51,332 nucleotides of DNA, from the NCBI RefSeq assembly GCF_030813795.1, contig NZ_JAUSUX010000020.1:1-51332 (forward strand). Reading direction: 5' to 3'. A model generated the notes under the pieces. It had not been told where the DNA came from and searched no databases. It saw nothing but the letters and a program-made list of their open reading frames with translations. Below are positions 7,454 to 15,962 of this stretch, in pieces (within the stretch, counting starts at the first letter, position 1; every line of letters starts with the position of its first letter). This DNA comes from Desulfofundulus luciae (GTDB taxonomy: Bacteria > Bacillota > Desulfotomaculia > Desulfotomaculales > Desulfovirgulaceae). The position numbers and the translations under genes were made by a program.

Positions 7454-8056
7454 TTGGATAAGGCTCCGGCGGCTATGGTGACGGCAGGCCCGCGGGGTAT
7501 CAGGCGGGGCCAGCCGGCTCCCTTGTTTGAATCGGAAGCTTACTGGCGGGGGAGGAGGGTCGATATTCGCCTGGCCGACTACCAGGGTCGTTACGTGGTA
7601 CTTTTCTTTTACGCCAGCGATTTTACTTTTGTTTGACCTACGGAGTTGGCAGCAGTTGCTGCCCGTTACGACCGGTTTGCCCAGGTGGGTGCCGAGGTGC
7701 TGGCCATCAGCACAGACAGCGTTTACGCCCATAAGGTGTTTGCCGAGGTGTCTCCCTCGGCCCGCAAGGTCCAGTATCCACTGCTTTCCGACCGCAACCA
7801 GGAAATATCCCGTGTCTATGGCGTGCTCGATGAGGAGACCGGTGCAGCTTACCGGGCCACTTTCATCATCAACCCCCAGGGCCGTATTGAGTATTACTGC
7901 GTCTACCCCCGGGAAGTGGGGCGGAACGTGGACGAAATTATCCGCGTGATCCAGGCTATCCAGTACGCTGCCGCTACGGGCGAAGGTGTACCCGCTCAGT
8001 GGCATCCGGGTCAGCCTGGTATCAGGCGGGACTTTGAAAGGGCCGGGACGATTTAG
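7454..8056 (+). CDS. selenocysteine-containing peroxiredoxin (UGA at 7634-7636)
   Basis: The frame from TTG 7454 (GGGAGG 7 bases upstream) to 8056 is interrupted only by TGA at 7634-7636. The context is FYASDFTFV-(UGA)-PTEL, where every AhpC/Prx1-type peroxiredoxin has its peroxidatic Cys (FTFVCPTE). Downstream the frame continues as a normal peroxiredoxin with AISTDSVYAHKVF and TFIINPQGRIEY. UGA is therefore read as selenocysteine (Sec), giving a 200-residue enzyme that reduces peroxides. The usual resolving Cys in the VCPANW motif is absent (GVPAQWHPG), and the only Cys is in YYCVYP, so the enzyme may work in a 1-Sec manner. A hairpin just after the UGA fits a bacterial SECIS. Confidence 0.92.
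7648..7663 (+). promoter_or_regulatory. bacterial SECIS-like hairpin after UGA
   Basis: GGCAGC (7648-7653) and GCTGCC (7658-7663) form a 6-bp perfect stem around the loop AGTT, starting 11 bases after the UGA codon. Bacterial SECIS elements are short hairpins at this position, inside the coding region, recognised by SelB. The hairpin has the expected distance and a G in the apical loop. Confidence 0.65.
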
Positions 8057-8077
8057 GAGGGCTAAGAGATTCTCCTA

Positions 8078-8110
8078 CCCCGTTGTTAAGACGGGGCTTG
8101 ATTTTTTCAC
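8078..8110 (+). terminator. terminator after the selenocysteine peroxiredoxin
   Basis: CCCCGT (8078-8083) pairs with ACGGGG (8091-8096) and is followed by a T-rich tract (GATTTTTTC). It separates the peroxiredoxin from the convergent MgtC-like gene. Confidence 0.65.
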
Positions 8111-8559
8111 TCCTCCCCCGAATTATCCAAGCCCCACATCTGGAGAAGGCGGTTTAGTTTCAGGGTGATGTACCCTAAAACTGCGGCCACCAGCGTGGGC
8201 ACGTAAAGGCCGGCACCTATACCCGTGCCCAGGCCGGCGGTAAGCCAGATGCTGGCGGCAGTGGTGAGGCCGCGGATGTGGTCCCGGTCCTTGAAGATAA
8301 TGCCGCCGCCAATAAAACCTACACCGGTGACAATTTGCGCGGCTATGCGTGCCGGGTCCCCCGGCTGGTAGGGATTTGTTCCAATTAAGGACGTAAAACC
8401 GTAGCTGCTGATTAAGGTGAACAGGGCGGAGCCCAGGCAGACCAGGGCATGGGTGCGCACTCCGGCAGGCTTGTGGCGTATTTCCCTTTCCAGCCCGATG
8501 AGAAATCCCACTAAAAAAGCCAGCAGCAACCTGGCAAGCATTTCTTTCAGGCTGATCAA
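8107..8559 (-). CDS. MgtC/SapB family membrane protein
   Basis: The product is 150 residues with about four transmembrane segments. The family hallmarks FLIGLEREIRHKPAGVRTHALVCLG and GVGFIGGGIIFKD are present. MgtC/SapB proteins are inner-membrane proteins linked to magnesium limitation and acid or host stress. Many bacterial copies, including this short one without the C-terminal ACT-like domain, have no proven role. TTG 8559 is the start, with AAGGGTG about 7 bases upstream. It is monocistronic, convergent with the peroxiredoxin. Confidence 0.9.
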   Translation of the reverse strand: MISLKEMLARLLLAFLVGFLIGLEREIRHKPAGVRTHALVCLGSALFTLISSYGFTSLIGTNPYQPGDPARIAAQIVTGVGFIGGGIIFKDRDHIRGLTTAASIWLTAGLGTGIGAGLYVPTLVAAVLGYITLKLNRLLQMWGLDNSGEE

Positions 8560-8659
8560 CGGGGTTCACCCTTTAGATAAGTGTTGAACGTTGAACTCTA
8601 TTATGATCGGCTACTCCCGCCGGTTATGCGTGGATACCTTCTTTAACCCGGGCCCGGGT

Positions 8660-8703
8660 TGAAAAAATCAATGAAGCCTCCGGGAATTTTCCCCGGAGGC
8701 TTC
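8660..8703 (-). terminator. terminator of the adenine deaminase gene
   Basis: A 12-bp perfect stem (GAAGCCTCCGGG at 8673-8684 with its complement at 8692-8703) is followed, on the minus strand, by TTGATTTTTTC. It lies about 45 bp past the ade stop codon. Confidence 0.9.
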
Positions 8704-8745
8704 GTTGATCAAGGCCGATTACTGCCAGGTTTTGATAGGGCAGTA

Positions 8746-10551
8746 TCACACCGTTTCCTCAATCACCAGATCCACAAAACGGAAGTTCACCGTATCCACC
8801 AGGCCCCGGTTGGTCACCCGCAGCTCCGGTATTACCGGCAGGGATAAAAGGGCCATGGTCATGAAGGGGGAGACCAGGGGGCAGCCCAGCTCCCTCCAGG
8901 CCCGTTCCAGGGCAGCCACCATTTCCCGCACCCCTTCCACCGGCCGGTCGGACATCAACCCGGCTATGGGCAGGGGCAAGAGGGCCAGCACCCGGCCGTT
9001 CAGCACGGCCGCCATGCCGCCACCGCATTCGGCCAGGGTGTTGGCGGCCAGGGCCATGTCGGCGTCGTCCATGCCCACCACCAGCAGGTTATGGCTGTCG
9101 TGGGCCACGGTGGAGGCCACCGCGCCTCCTTTAAGATGAAAGCCCCTGACCAGGCCCAGGCCCATGTTTCCCGGCCCGCCGTGCCGTTCAATGCAGGCCA
9201 CCTTGGCCACATCCAGTTCCACGGAAGACCTGATTTCCCCGTTTTCCACAGGCATTTCCACCTGCCGGTGCAAGGTGCCCACCCTGGCTTCGATTACTTC
9301 CATTACCCGCACCAGGGCTTTCTTCCCGTGGTGGGCGGCAATGGTGAAATCGCCGGCGGCAAGGGGCTTGCGCAGGTGCACCGAGTGACGGGCCTTTTCA
9401 GGGTAATCGAAGGGCGCCAGGTCAAATAACATCCGCCCTTTTTCGGCCACCATCATGCCGTCCACCATGACCCGTTCCACCTTCATGTCCGCAAGATCGG
9501 GGATAAACAAAATATCGGCACAGCGCCCGGGGGCGATGCTGCCCAAATCCCGGGTTACCCCGAAGCACTGGGCGGGATTGATGGTGGCCATCTGGATGGC
9601 CCGCACCGGGTCGACCCCTTCCTGGATGGCCCGGCGCACCACGTGGTTCAGGTGGCCCAGGGTTAGCAGGGTTTCCGGGTGGGTGTCGTCGGAAACCAGG
9701 ATGGCGTAGCGGGAGTCTACCCGGGTTTCGGTGATGCTCTTTATCGTAGCCTTAACATCCTGCCAGGCCGAACCCTCCCGCATCTTGGCATACATGCCCA
9801 GGCGCATGCGGGCCAGGGCGTCTTCCATGCGCGTGGATTCGTGGCAGGAGCATATGCCTGCGGCAATGTAACCCGGCAGGCCCACTTCCGTTTCAGGGAT
9901 AGAATAGTGTCCCGTGACCACCTTATTTGCTTTCAGGGTGGCCTGTATTTCCCCGTGCACCAGGGGATCTCCCGCCAGCACGCCGGGGAAGTTCATCATT
10001 TCGCCCAGGCCGATGATCCCCGGCCAGGTCATGGCTTCACGAACTTCCGCCGGCCCGATGCTTGCCCCGGCATCCTCAAAGCCGGGGGCGGCGGGGACGC
10101 AGGAGGGCATGGTGGTAAAAACCTTTAAAGGCAGCCTTTCCCCTTCTTCCATCATCAGGCGGATGCCCTCCATGCCCAGGACATTGGCGATTTCATGGGG
10201 ATCCATGAAAATGGTGGTGGTGCCGCAGGGGATTACCGCCCGGGCAAACTGGGTGACGGTAACCATGCTGCTTTCCACGTGAATATGCCCGTCCAGAAAG
10301 CCCGGCACCAGGTAACAGCCCCCGGCATCGATCACCAGGGTATCCTTGCCGATGGTATGGCCGGCCCGGCCTACCAGCACCACCCGGCCGTGTTTAACAG
10401 CCACATCCAGGCCGGGCTGGATTTCGGCGGTATGCACGTTCACCACCCGGCCGTTTTTGATTACCACATCGGCCGGTATTTTCCCCTGGGCGGCCAGGGC
10501 CAGATCGGCGGTAACTTCCCACAGGGGACGCCGGTTGGGTTGATATGCCAT
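8746..10551 (-). CDS. ade: adenine deaminase
   Basis: The 601-residue amidohydrolase-family enzyme deaminates adenine to hypoxanthine in purine salvage. Visible landmarks are the metal motif PGFLDGHIHVESSM, GTTTIFMDPHEIANV, GHYSIPETEVGLPGYIAAGICSCHEST interrupted by no stops, the conserved SDDTHPETL, and the C-terminal VAHDSHNLLVVGMDD typical of Ade. Length matches the family (~570-610). ATG 10551 is preferred over an in-frame GTG 33 bases upstream because GGGGTG is close to it. The gene is monocistronic with its own terminator and diverges from the BON protein. Confidence 0.95.
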   Translation of the reverse strand: MAYQPNRRPLWEVTADLALAAQGKIPADVVIKNGRVVNVHTAEIQPGLDVAVKHGRVVLVGRAGHTIGKDTLVIDAGGCYLVPGFLDGHIHVESSMVTVTQFARAVIPCGTTTIFMDPHEIANVLGMEGIRLMMEEGERLPLKVFTTMPSCVPAAPGFEDAGASIGPAEVREAMTWPGIIGLGEMMNFPGVLAGDPLVHGEIQATLKANKVVTGHYSIPETEVGLPGYIAAGICSCHESTRMEDALARMRLGMYAKMREGSAWQDVKATIKSITETRVDSRYAILVSDDTHPETLLTLGHLNHVVRRAIQEGVDPVRAIQMATINPAQCFGVTRDLGSIAPGRCADILFIPDLADMKVERVMVDGMMVAEKGRMLFDLAPFDYPEKARHSVHLRKPLAAGDFTIAAHHGKKALVRVMEVIEARVGTLHRQVEMPVENGEIRSSVELDVAKVACIERHGGPGNMGLGLVRGFHLKGGAVASTVAHDSHNLLVVGMDDADMALAANTLAECGGGMAAVLNGRVLALLPLPIAGLMSDRPVEGVREMVAALERAWRELGCPLVSPFMTMALLSLPVIPELRVTNRGLVDTVNFRFVDLVIEETV

Positions 10552-10739
10552 TTTTTCACCCCGCAAGATGAATGGTTTTCCCACTATATTTACCGTGTGA
10601 AAGGGAATAATACCTGCAGGTAAGGGGGGGAAAACTGCACTTAATTTTTAGTTGGGGCAGTTTGTCCTTTAAAGGGTTTGGTGGTATTGGAGAGAGCCCT
10701 GCATGAACTTTATTTTTACTGACGTAAGGAGGGGTTGTC

Positions 10740-11267
10740 TTGCCGGCAGAACGGGACGAGATTTTAACACAAAAGGTGCAGGCCGTCCTGGACAGCGACG
10801 TGCGTACCAGGGAATACGGATTGAAGGCCGATGTAGTGGACGGCAGAGCCCGCATTACCGGCATCGTGGATACCCTGGCTGAGAGGGAACAGGTGAGCCG
10901 GATTGTTTCGGCTATCGAAGGCATCCGGGCGGTGGAAAACGGCGTGGCCGTAAGTACCGATGGGGCCATCACCGACGATGATGTGGCCTTTGAAGTGGGT
11001 GAGGAACTGGATGCGGCGGGTGTCAACCGCCGTCATGTGGGGGTAAAGAGCGTTAAGGGAGTGGTTTTCCTCCAGGGGCGGGTAGACAACGCCGGGGAAA
11101 TTGAAAGGGCTAAAGCCGCGGCCGCCAGGGCCCGGGGGGTAAAGGAAGTGATCAGCCAGCTTAAACTGCGCCCCCCGGGTGGTTACGATGATGAAAGCCT
11201 GGAGGCCATCTTCCACCACCAGGTGAACAATGACGGGGAAGACGAGGGGGAAGCCCGTATATTTTAA
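10740..11267 (+). CDS. BON-domain protein
   Basis: The 175-residue soluble protein has two tandem BON domains (about residues 8-75 and 80-145), each with the alpha-beta pattern ending in a G-V-V/A-L-x-G strand (DGRARITGIVDT and KGVVFLQGRVDN). BON domains in OsmY-type proteins bind phospholipid or mediate protein contacts. This copy has no signal peptide. TTG 10740 has AAGGAGGGG a few bases upstream. The C-terminus is acidic (NDGEDEGEARIF). It ends in a 4-bp overlap with the convergent amidase gene. The precise role is unknown. Confidence 0.85.
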   Translation: MPAERDEILTQKVQAVLDSDVRTREYGLKADVVDGRARITGIVDTLAEREQVSRIVSAIEGIRAVENGVAVSTDGAITDDDVAFEVGEELDAAGVNRRHVGVKSVKGVVFLQGRVDNAGEIERAKAAAARARGVKEVISQLKLRPPGGYDDESLEAIFHHQVNNDGEDEGEARIF

Positions 11268-12469
11268 GGGGGATAAGTCCGGCGACTTATCCCCAACTTT
11301 TCTTTCCGGGCCCTGGATAGCTGTTGGGAGCCGTCATTGATCCGGAAGAGGTGAAAAACGGTCTTCTTGTCCCACCCCATATCCCAGGGGCAGTGGTAGC
11401 GGTCCACCGTATGGGCGTCCACCACCGGGTAACCCCGGGAGTCCGTCCCGACCACAATGGCAAAATGCTCGATGCGCCCCTTTTCCTCATAGCCGATCAC
11501 ATCCCCTTTTTGCAGTTCCCGTACGGCTCCCCGGGGAAATTTGACGCCAGGCTGGTTCAATTCCGGGAAGGTACCCCGGGCTATCCGCCGGGCATGGCCG
11601 CTGTACAGGAGCCAGCTGGCAAAGGCCTCGGTTTGCACCCAGGCCCGGCTCCCCGAACCGCCGTTGCGGTCGTAGCGGTAGTACCAGGTGCCGTCCATGG
11701 GGAGCCTGCCTCCTTCCTGGTCCCCCAGGCACTGGGACACAAAATTGGTGCAGTCCCCGCCGTTGCCGTTGAGGTCGCGGTAACGGGGGTTGTATTTGTG
11801 ATTGTTGCCGGCTCCCCAGGCCAGGCCGGCGTATTTATCCGCGTACCGGGCCGCCCCCTCCCGGTCGAAAATACCGGGGGAATAGTTCTTTGCGGGGGAG
11901 GATTTTACCACCGCTCCTATACAGGCGGCGCCGTCTGCGGGCGTGGGTTTAGGTACCAGGGTGTCGTCACCCAGCCCGTCGGTATAAAAGTCCTTCCGGA
12001 TAAGCCACTTTCCGTCCCTTTTTACCAGCTCCATCCAATGCCGGGTGCCGATGCCAAAGCGGTTGACGGCAGGATCTTTGGGGTAAACGTACCCCAGCTG
12101 AAGGGTCTGGTGGACAATAAATTCGGCGGTATCTCCACGAACACGGAACCAGGTGATGTGTATTGATGGTTTTGCTTCAATGAACCGCAACCCCCGCTTT
12201 TTAGCCCACTGCTGTACAAAATTCAGCTTGTGTTCCTCATGGGCAAGGGCCCAGCGCCCCAGCCTGGCCCCGGTATCGTAGCAGGCCAGGACCGGGGCGG
12301 GATCGGCTCCGGTAATAATGGCCCGGGCGCGGGTTTCAAAAATTTGCTTCACCGTGGTTTCCAATTCCTTTTTTGAGACGGGCGAGCCGGCGGCTGGGCA
12401 ATTTGAAGCTCCAAGAATGCCGGTCATGCTGATAATTATTAGTGGTAAAACAATTTTGCGCAATAACAT
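11264..12469 (-). CDS. secreted amidase-domain protein (Amidase_6-like)
   Basis: The 401-residue protein has an N-terminal signal peptide (residues 1-26, ending near SNCPAAG, possibly a lipobox-less signal). The C-terminal half has the Amidase_6/NlpC-like core: GGDCTNFVSQCL with the likely catalytic Cys near residue 240, then RIEHFAIVVGTDSRGYPVVDAHT with the catalytic His. The N-terminal half resembles a stalk domain with HITWFRVRGDTAEFIVHQT. Proteins of this type sit outside the membrane and are thought to cut peptide bonds in cell wall or spore material, by analogy. The ATG has GGAGGAGGGG upstream. The substrate is not evident. Confidence 0.85.
   Translation of the reverse strand: MLLRKIVLPLIIISMTGILGASNCPAAGSPVSKKELETTVKQIFETRARAIITGADPAPVLACYDTGARLGRWALAHEEHKLNFVQQWAKKRGLRFIEAKPSIHITWFRVRGDTAEFIVHQTLQLGYVYPKDPAVNRFGIGTRHWMELVKRDGKWLIRKDFYTDGLGDDTLVPKPTPADGAACIGAVVKSSPAKNYSPGIFDREGAARYADKYAGLAWGAGNNHKYNPRYRDLNGNGGDCTNFVSQCLGDQEGGRLPMDGTWYYRYDRNGGSGSRAWVQTEAFASWLLYSGHARRIARGTFPELNQPGVKFPRGAVRELQKGDVIGYEEKGRIEHFAIVVGTDSRGYPVVDAHTVDRYHCPWDMGWDKKTVFHLFRINDGSQQLSRARKEKLGISRRTYPP
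11269..11304 (+). terminator. terminator of the BON gene, inside the convergent gene's 3' end
   Basis: GGGGATAAGTC (11269-11279) and GACTTATCCCC (11284-11294) form an 11-bp perfect stem with loop CGGC, then ACTTTTCTTT. The whole structure lies within the last codons of the minus-strand amidase gene. Confidence 0.8.
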
Positions 12470-12559
12470 AAAGCCCCTCCTCCAGCTTTAGGCCATAACA
12501 TTTATATGTTTTCCAGCAGTGAAAGAGGCTTGCGCGTTTAATAATGGTAACTCTGCCTG

Positions 12560-12585
12560 AAAGAAAAAGCCGCTCGTCCGAGCGG
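12560..12585 (-). terminator. terminator of the LCP-like gene
   Basis: CCGCTCG (12570-12576) and CGAGCGG (12579-12585) form a tight hairpin followed on the minus strand by CTTTTTCTTT, 11 bp past the stop codon at 12597. Confidence 0.85.
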
Positions 12586-12596
12586 TCACACTGTCT

Positions 12597-13361
12597 TTAA
12601 GTGCAGGTGACTTCCCGCAGTACCCGGTTCCAGGCATCCGGGGCTACCTCGCGGTACCTGGCGGGGCCGACAAAATAGTCCCGCCCGGGGAGGGCCTGTT
12701 TGCGCAGGATTTCCGGGCCGTTCCCCTGCAGGGCCTGGTAAAGGGTCAGGATATGGCCCATACCCAGGTTTGTCTCCACCCCGCTGGTAAAAATCCACAA
12801 AAGGCGCGGCAGTTTGATCAGTACGGCCGGTTCAATCAGTCTTGCCGCCAGGGCCCGGATTTCTGCTTGCAGGTCCATGCGCTGGCTGGTGTAAGTCCCC
12901 TCAAATACCTCCAGCAAAGAAGTTTGTTTGCCGGCCATCTCCACCGGCCCCAGCGCCTCGCTGGTGCGGGTCAGGGTAGCCTGGCTGATATCCACGTAAT
13001 GGTTAATGGGTATGCCGAAGCGTTTTTCCAGGTATGCCGTCGTCCCTTCACGTCCCGTTTTATGGTAGAGTTCCTCCAGTGTTTTCACGCCCCGGATGTC
13101 ATGGATGCGGGTGTTTATGGGGATGGAGACAATGCCCACCGGTTTCTTGCGCGGGGTGACGGCCATCAGGGTAACGGCCTTTAATTTTGGACCGTCGGTC
13201 CAGAAAATGAGGACGTTTTCCGTCGCGGTCGTCTGGTTTTGTTTGTCTTGCGGGTTGCCGGGTTGCTGTTGTTCTGCATGGGCTTCAGTAGCCGTGTTTA
13301 AAAAAATAAGTAAGGTAAACACTGCAAGAAAGGCGTACCACAACAACTTCCGGGAATTCAA
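12597..13361 (-). CDS. LytR-CpsA-Psr (LCP)-like membrane-anchored protein
   Basis: TTG 13361 is chosen as start because AAAGGAGG lies 9 bases upstream; the longer ATG at 13436 has no ribosome site. The 254-residue product starts with a membrane helix (LLWYAFLAVFTLLIFL) and has the LCP pattern: VSIPINTRIHDIRGVKTLEELYHKTGREG, then LEKRFGIPINHYVDIS. LCP enzymes attach teichoic acids or other glycopolymers to peptidoglycan. Several arginines of the canonical lipid pyrophosphate site are not obvious, and the conserved Asp-Ser/Asp-Arg pattern at the strand is altered to IPINTR, so it may be a divergent, regulatory or inactive member. It diverges from hisG. Confidence 0.75.
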   Translation of the reverse strand: MNSRKLLWYAFLAVFTLLIFLNTATEAHAEQQQPGNPQDKQNQTTATENVLIFWTDGPKLKAVTLMAVTPRKKPVGIVSIPINTRIHDIRGVKTLEELYHKTGREGTTAYLEKRFGIPINHYVDISQATLTRTSEALGPVEMAGKQTSLLEVFEGTYTSQRMDLQAEIRALAARLIEPAVLIKLPRLLWIFTSGVETNLGMGHILTLYQALQGNGPEILRKQALPGRDYFVGPARYREVAPDAWNRVLREVTCT

Positions 13362-13429
13362 CGCCCGTAACCTCCTTTGCCGTGCCGGATTTATTTTGCA
13401 CCGGGATTTCCCTTTTATGCAACTTCCTA

Positions 13430-13458
13430 TTGACATGGGAGGGGGACTGATCTATACT
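13430..13458 (+). promoter_or_regulatory. sigma-A promoter of hisG
   Basis: A perfect TTGACA (13430-13435), a 17-base spacer and TATACT (13453-13458) lie about 70 bp upstream of the hisG start. Confidence 0.85.
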
Positions 13459-13525
13459 GGATGATAGTTTTATCGGGTAGTATTTTATCATATTAAAGTA
13501 AAGAAGGGTTGTGGGGGTGTTTTGA

Positions 13526-14395
13526 TTGAAGTTGCGGTTGGGCCTGCCAAAGGGGAGCCTGCAGGAAGCCACTTTTCAGTTATTCAAACGGGCCGGTTTT
13601 AATATGGCGGTCAAGAGCCGCTCCTACTTTCCCAGCGTTGACGATCCGGAGCTGGAAATAGTGCTGATGCGTGCCCAGGAGATCCCCCGGTATGTGCATG
13701 AGGGTGTGCTGGATGCGGGCATCAGCGGCCTGGACTGGATCATGGAAAATGAGGCCGACGTGGTGGAGGTGGCCGAGCTTGTTTATTCGAAACAAACCAC
13801 CAACCCCATCCGTCTGGTGCTAGCTGTGGCCAATGATAGCGATATCCGGACGGTGGCCGATTTGCAAAACAAGCGCATTGCCACCGAGCTGGTCCGGGTG
13901 ACCAAAAAGTTTCTTGCCAGCCACGGCGTAGAGGCTTACGTGGAATATTCCTACGGTGCCACCGAGGTCAAGGTGCCTCACCTGGTGGATGCCATTGCCG
14001 ATCTTACGGAAACCGGTAGTTCGCTGAAGGCCAATAATTTAAGGGTGATTGCCACCATATTGGAATCAACCCCCCGCCTCCATGCCAACAAGAAAGCCTG
14101 GGAGGATCCCTGGAAGCGGGAGAAGCTGGAAAACCTGGCCGTGTTGCTGCAGGGGGCGCTCCGGGCCGACGCCAAGGTGGGCCTGAAGATGAACGTGCCC
14201 AGGGAGAAGCTGGATGATGTGCTGGCGTTGTTGCCGGCCATGAAACACCCCACCATTTCCCAGCTGGTAAATTGCGACTGGTGTGCGGTGGAGGTAATTA
14301 TGGATGAGAAAAAAGTGCGGGATTTGATCCCGGCCTTGAAAAGAACAGGTGCACATGACATCATTGAGTACCCGTTGACCAAGGTGATTCCCTGA
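13526..14395 (+). CDS. hisG: ATP phosphoribosyltransferase (long form)
   Basis: This enzyme joins ATP and PRPP in the first step of histidine synthesis. The 289-residue length and the C-terminal ACT-like domain (about residues 210-286) show the long, histidine-regulated HisG form. Landmarks are LRLGLPKGSLQEAT at the N-terminus, VLDAGISGLDW and the PRPP-binding segment DAIADLTETGSSLKANNL. The TTG start at 13526 lies behind GGGGGTG. No other his gene is nearby, so this copy is an orphan with its own promoter and terminator. Whether the genome has another his operon cannot be seen. Confidence 0.95.
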   Translation: MKLRLGLPKGSLQEATFQLFKRAGFNMAVKSRSYFPSVDDPELEIVLMRAQEIPRYVHEGVLDAGISGLDWIMENEADVVEVAELVYSKQTTNPIRLVLAVANDSDIRTVADLQNKRIATELVRVTKKFLASHGVEAYVEYSYGATEVKVPHLVDAIADLTETGSSLKANNLRVIATILESTPRLHANKKAWEDPWKREKLENLAVLLQGALRADAKVGLKMNVPREKLDDVLALLPAMKHPTISQLVNCDWCAVEVIMDEKKVRDLIPALKRTGAHDIIEYPLTKVIP

Positions 14396-14465
14396 AGGCG
14401 GGCATGCACGTTACCCTGAGCTGACTTCCGGAGTTCGCCAGGATGTGCAATTCTTCAGTTCTAAC

Positions 14466-14490
14466 CTTCCCCGGGCCGGGGAAGTTTTTA
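14466..14490 (+). terminator. terminator of hisG
   Basis: CTTCCCC (14466-14472) pairs with GGGGAAG (14478-14484) around GGGCC, followed by TTTTTATTTT. Confidence 0.9.
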
Positions 14491-14567
14491 TTTTGCCGGC
14501 CGGAAGGTTTATCAGAAAGTTCTTAGAATTAAACCATAGGGGGATCATTTATGGGGAGGGATCGCGA

Positions 14568-15962
14568 TTGCCCGGCAATAAACTGGAGGTGCTGGACAGT
14601 ATTTTTTATCCCCGCAGCGTGGCTGTAATAGGGGTTACCGAATCGAGCGACCGGGTAGGTTATAACCTTTTACAAAGTCTTATCTATTCGGGGTTTCAGG
14701 GCAAGATCTATCCAATACATCCCCGCCTTGAGAGCCTGCAGGGCCTGCCGGTATACCGTTCCCTGGAAGAAGTGCCCGGACCGGTGGATGTGGCGGTAAT
14801 TGGGGTAAATCAGTTTGCTACCGTGGAAGTGGTGGAGCAGTGCGGTAAAAAAGGAGTGAAAGGGGTTATCTGCGTAGCGGGCGGCTACCGGGAAATGGGG
14901 GCGGAAGGGAAGGCCCTGGAAGAACGCCTGATTGCCGTGGCCCGGCAATATAACATGGAAGTGGTTGGCCCGAACACGCTGGGGTTGATTAATACCCGGG
15001 CCAATCTAAACGCCACTTTTTATCCCCTGCGGTTACCCCGGGGCAAAGTTTCCTTCGTCAGCCAGAGCGGTGGTGTGGGGCTTACCATACTGCAAAAAGC
15101 CATGGATGAGGGCCTGGGCATCAACAAGTGGGTGGGCGTGGGCAACCGCAGCACCCTGGAATTGAGCGATTACCTGGAATACCTGGCCCGGGACGACAGT
15201 ACGGCGGTCATTGGCGTTTTTGTCGAGGGCACCGATGATGCCCGGCGCCTGGTACAGGTAGCCGGTGAGGTGGCCCGGCGTAAGCCGGTGGTTTTTTATA
15301 AGGTGGGGCGTTCTGATGCGGTGAACCTTGCCGCCCTCACCCATACCGGCAGCATGGCCGGCAGCTATCAAATGTACAGGCAGATACTGCAACAGTTCGG
15401 CCTTTTGGTAGTGGAGAGTACTTTAGAAATGGTGGCTGCCTGTAAAGCCCTGGCCATGGCTCCCATTCCCCGGGGAAACGGGGTAGGGGTGGTGACCCAT
15501 ACGGCTGGTCCCAGTATCGTACTGCTGGATGAAGTAAACTTGCGGGGCGGGGTGTTCCCTCCCTTTACTGAGAGTACTATGGACAGGATCAAAGAGGTAC
15601 TGGGTCAAAACCCCCCGGTGGTGCTCAAAAACCCCCTGGATGCAGCGGGACAGGGCATGCAGGCAGCTGCCATTGGCCGGCTGGTGGAAGCGGTGCTGGA
15701 TGATCCGCGAATCGATCTCCTGGTGGCTGCCTACTGCCTTCACCTGAACTGGCGCTGTCCCACTCCGGAACTGCTGGCCGCACAAAAGCAGAGCGGCAAG
15801 CCGGTGGTGGCCCTGTACATTTCGACCCAGGAACAAGTAAGGGAAGAGAGGGAAATCCTGCACTCCCGGGGCATCCCCGTCTACATTACCCCCGAGGAGG
15901 CGGCCTGGGGAGTCTCGGCCCTTTTACATTACGCCCTGCAACGAGGAGGGATCAGCCGGTGA
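14568..15962 (+). CDS. acyl-CoA synthetase (ADP-forming), alpha/CoA-binding subunit
   Basis: The start is TTG 14568 behind GGGGAGGGA; upstream in-frame codons overlap the hisG terminator. The 464-residue protein has a CoA-binding Rossmann domain (SIFYPRSVAVIGVTESSDRVGYN) and succinyl-CoA-ligase-like domains with FVSQSGGVGLTIL and the phospho-histidine region ALTHTGSMAG. ADP-forming acetyl/acyl-CoA synthetases convert acyl-CoA, ADP and phosphate to acid, CoA and ATP, conserving energy from thioesters in fermenters. It overlaps the beta gene by 4 bp (GTGA), so the two are translationally coupled subunits. The acyl chain preferred is not evident. Confidence 0.9.
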   Translation: MPGNKLEVLDSIFYPRSVAVIGVTESSDRVGYNLLQSLIYSGFQGKIYPIHPRLESLQGLPVYRSLEEVPGPVDVAVIGVNQFATVEVVEQCGKKGVKGVICVAGGYREMGAEGKALEERLIAVARQYNMEVVGPNTLGLINTRANLNATFYPLRLPRGKVSFVSQSGGVGLTILQKAMDEGLGINKWVGVGNRSTLELSDYLEYLARDDSTAVIGVFVEGTDDARRLVQVAGEVARRKPVVFYKVGRSDAVNLAALTHTGSMAGSYQMYRQILQQFGLLVVESTLEMVAACKALAMAPIPRGNGVGVVTHTAGPSIVLLDEVNLRGGVFPPFTESTMDRIKEVLGQNPPVVLKNPLDAAGQGMQAAAIGRLVEAVLDDPRIDLLVAAYCLHLNWRCPTPELLAAQKQSGKPVVALYISTQEQVREEREILHSRGIPVYITPEEAAWGVSALLHYALQRGGISR

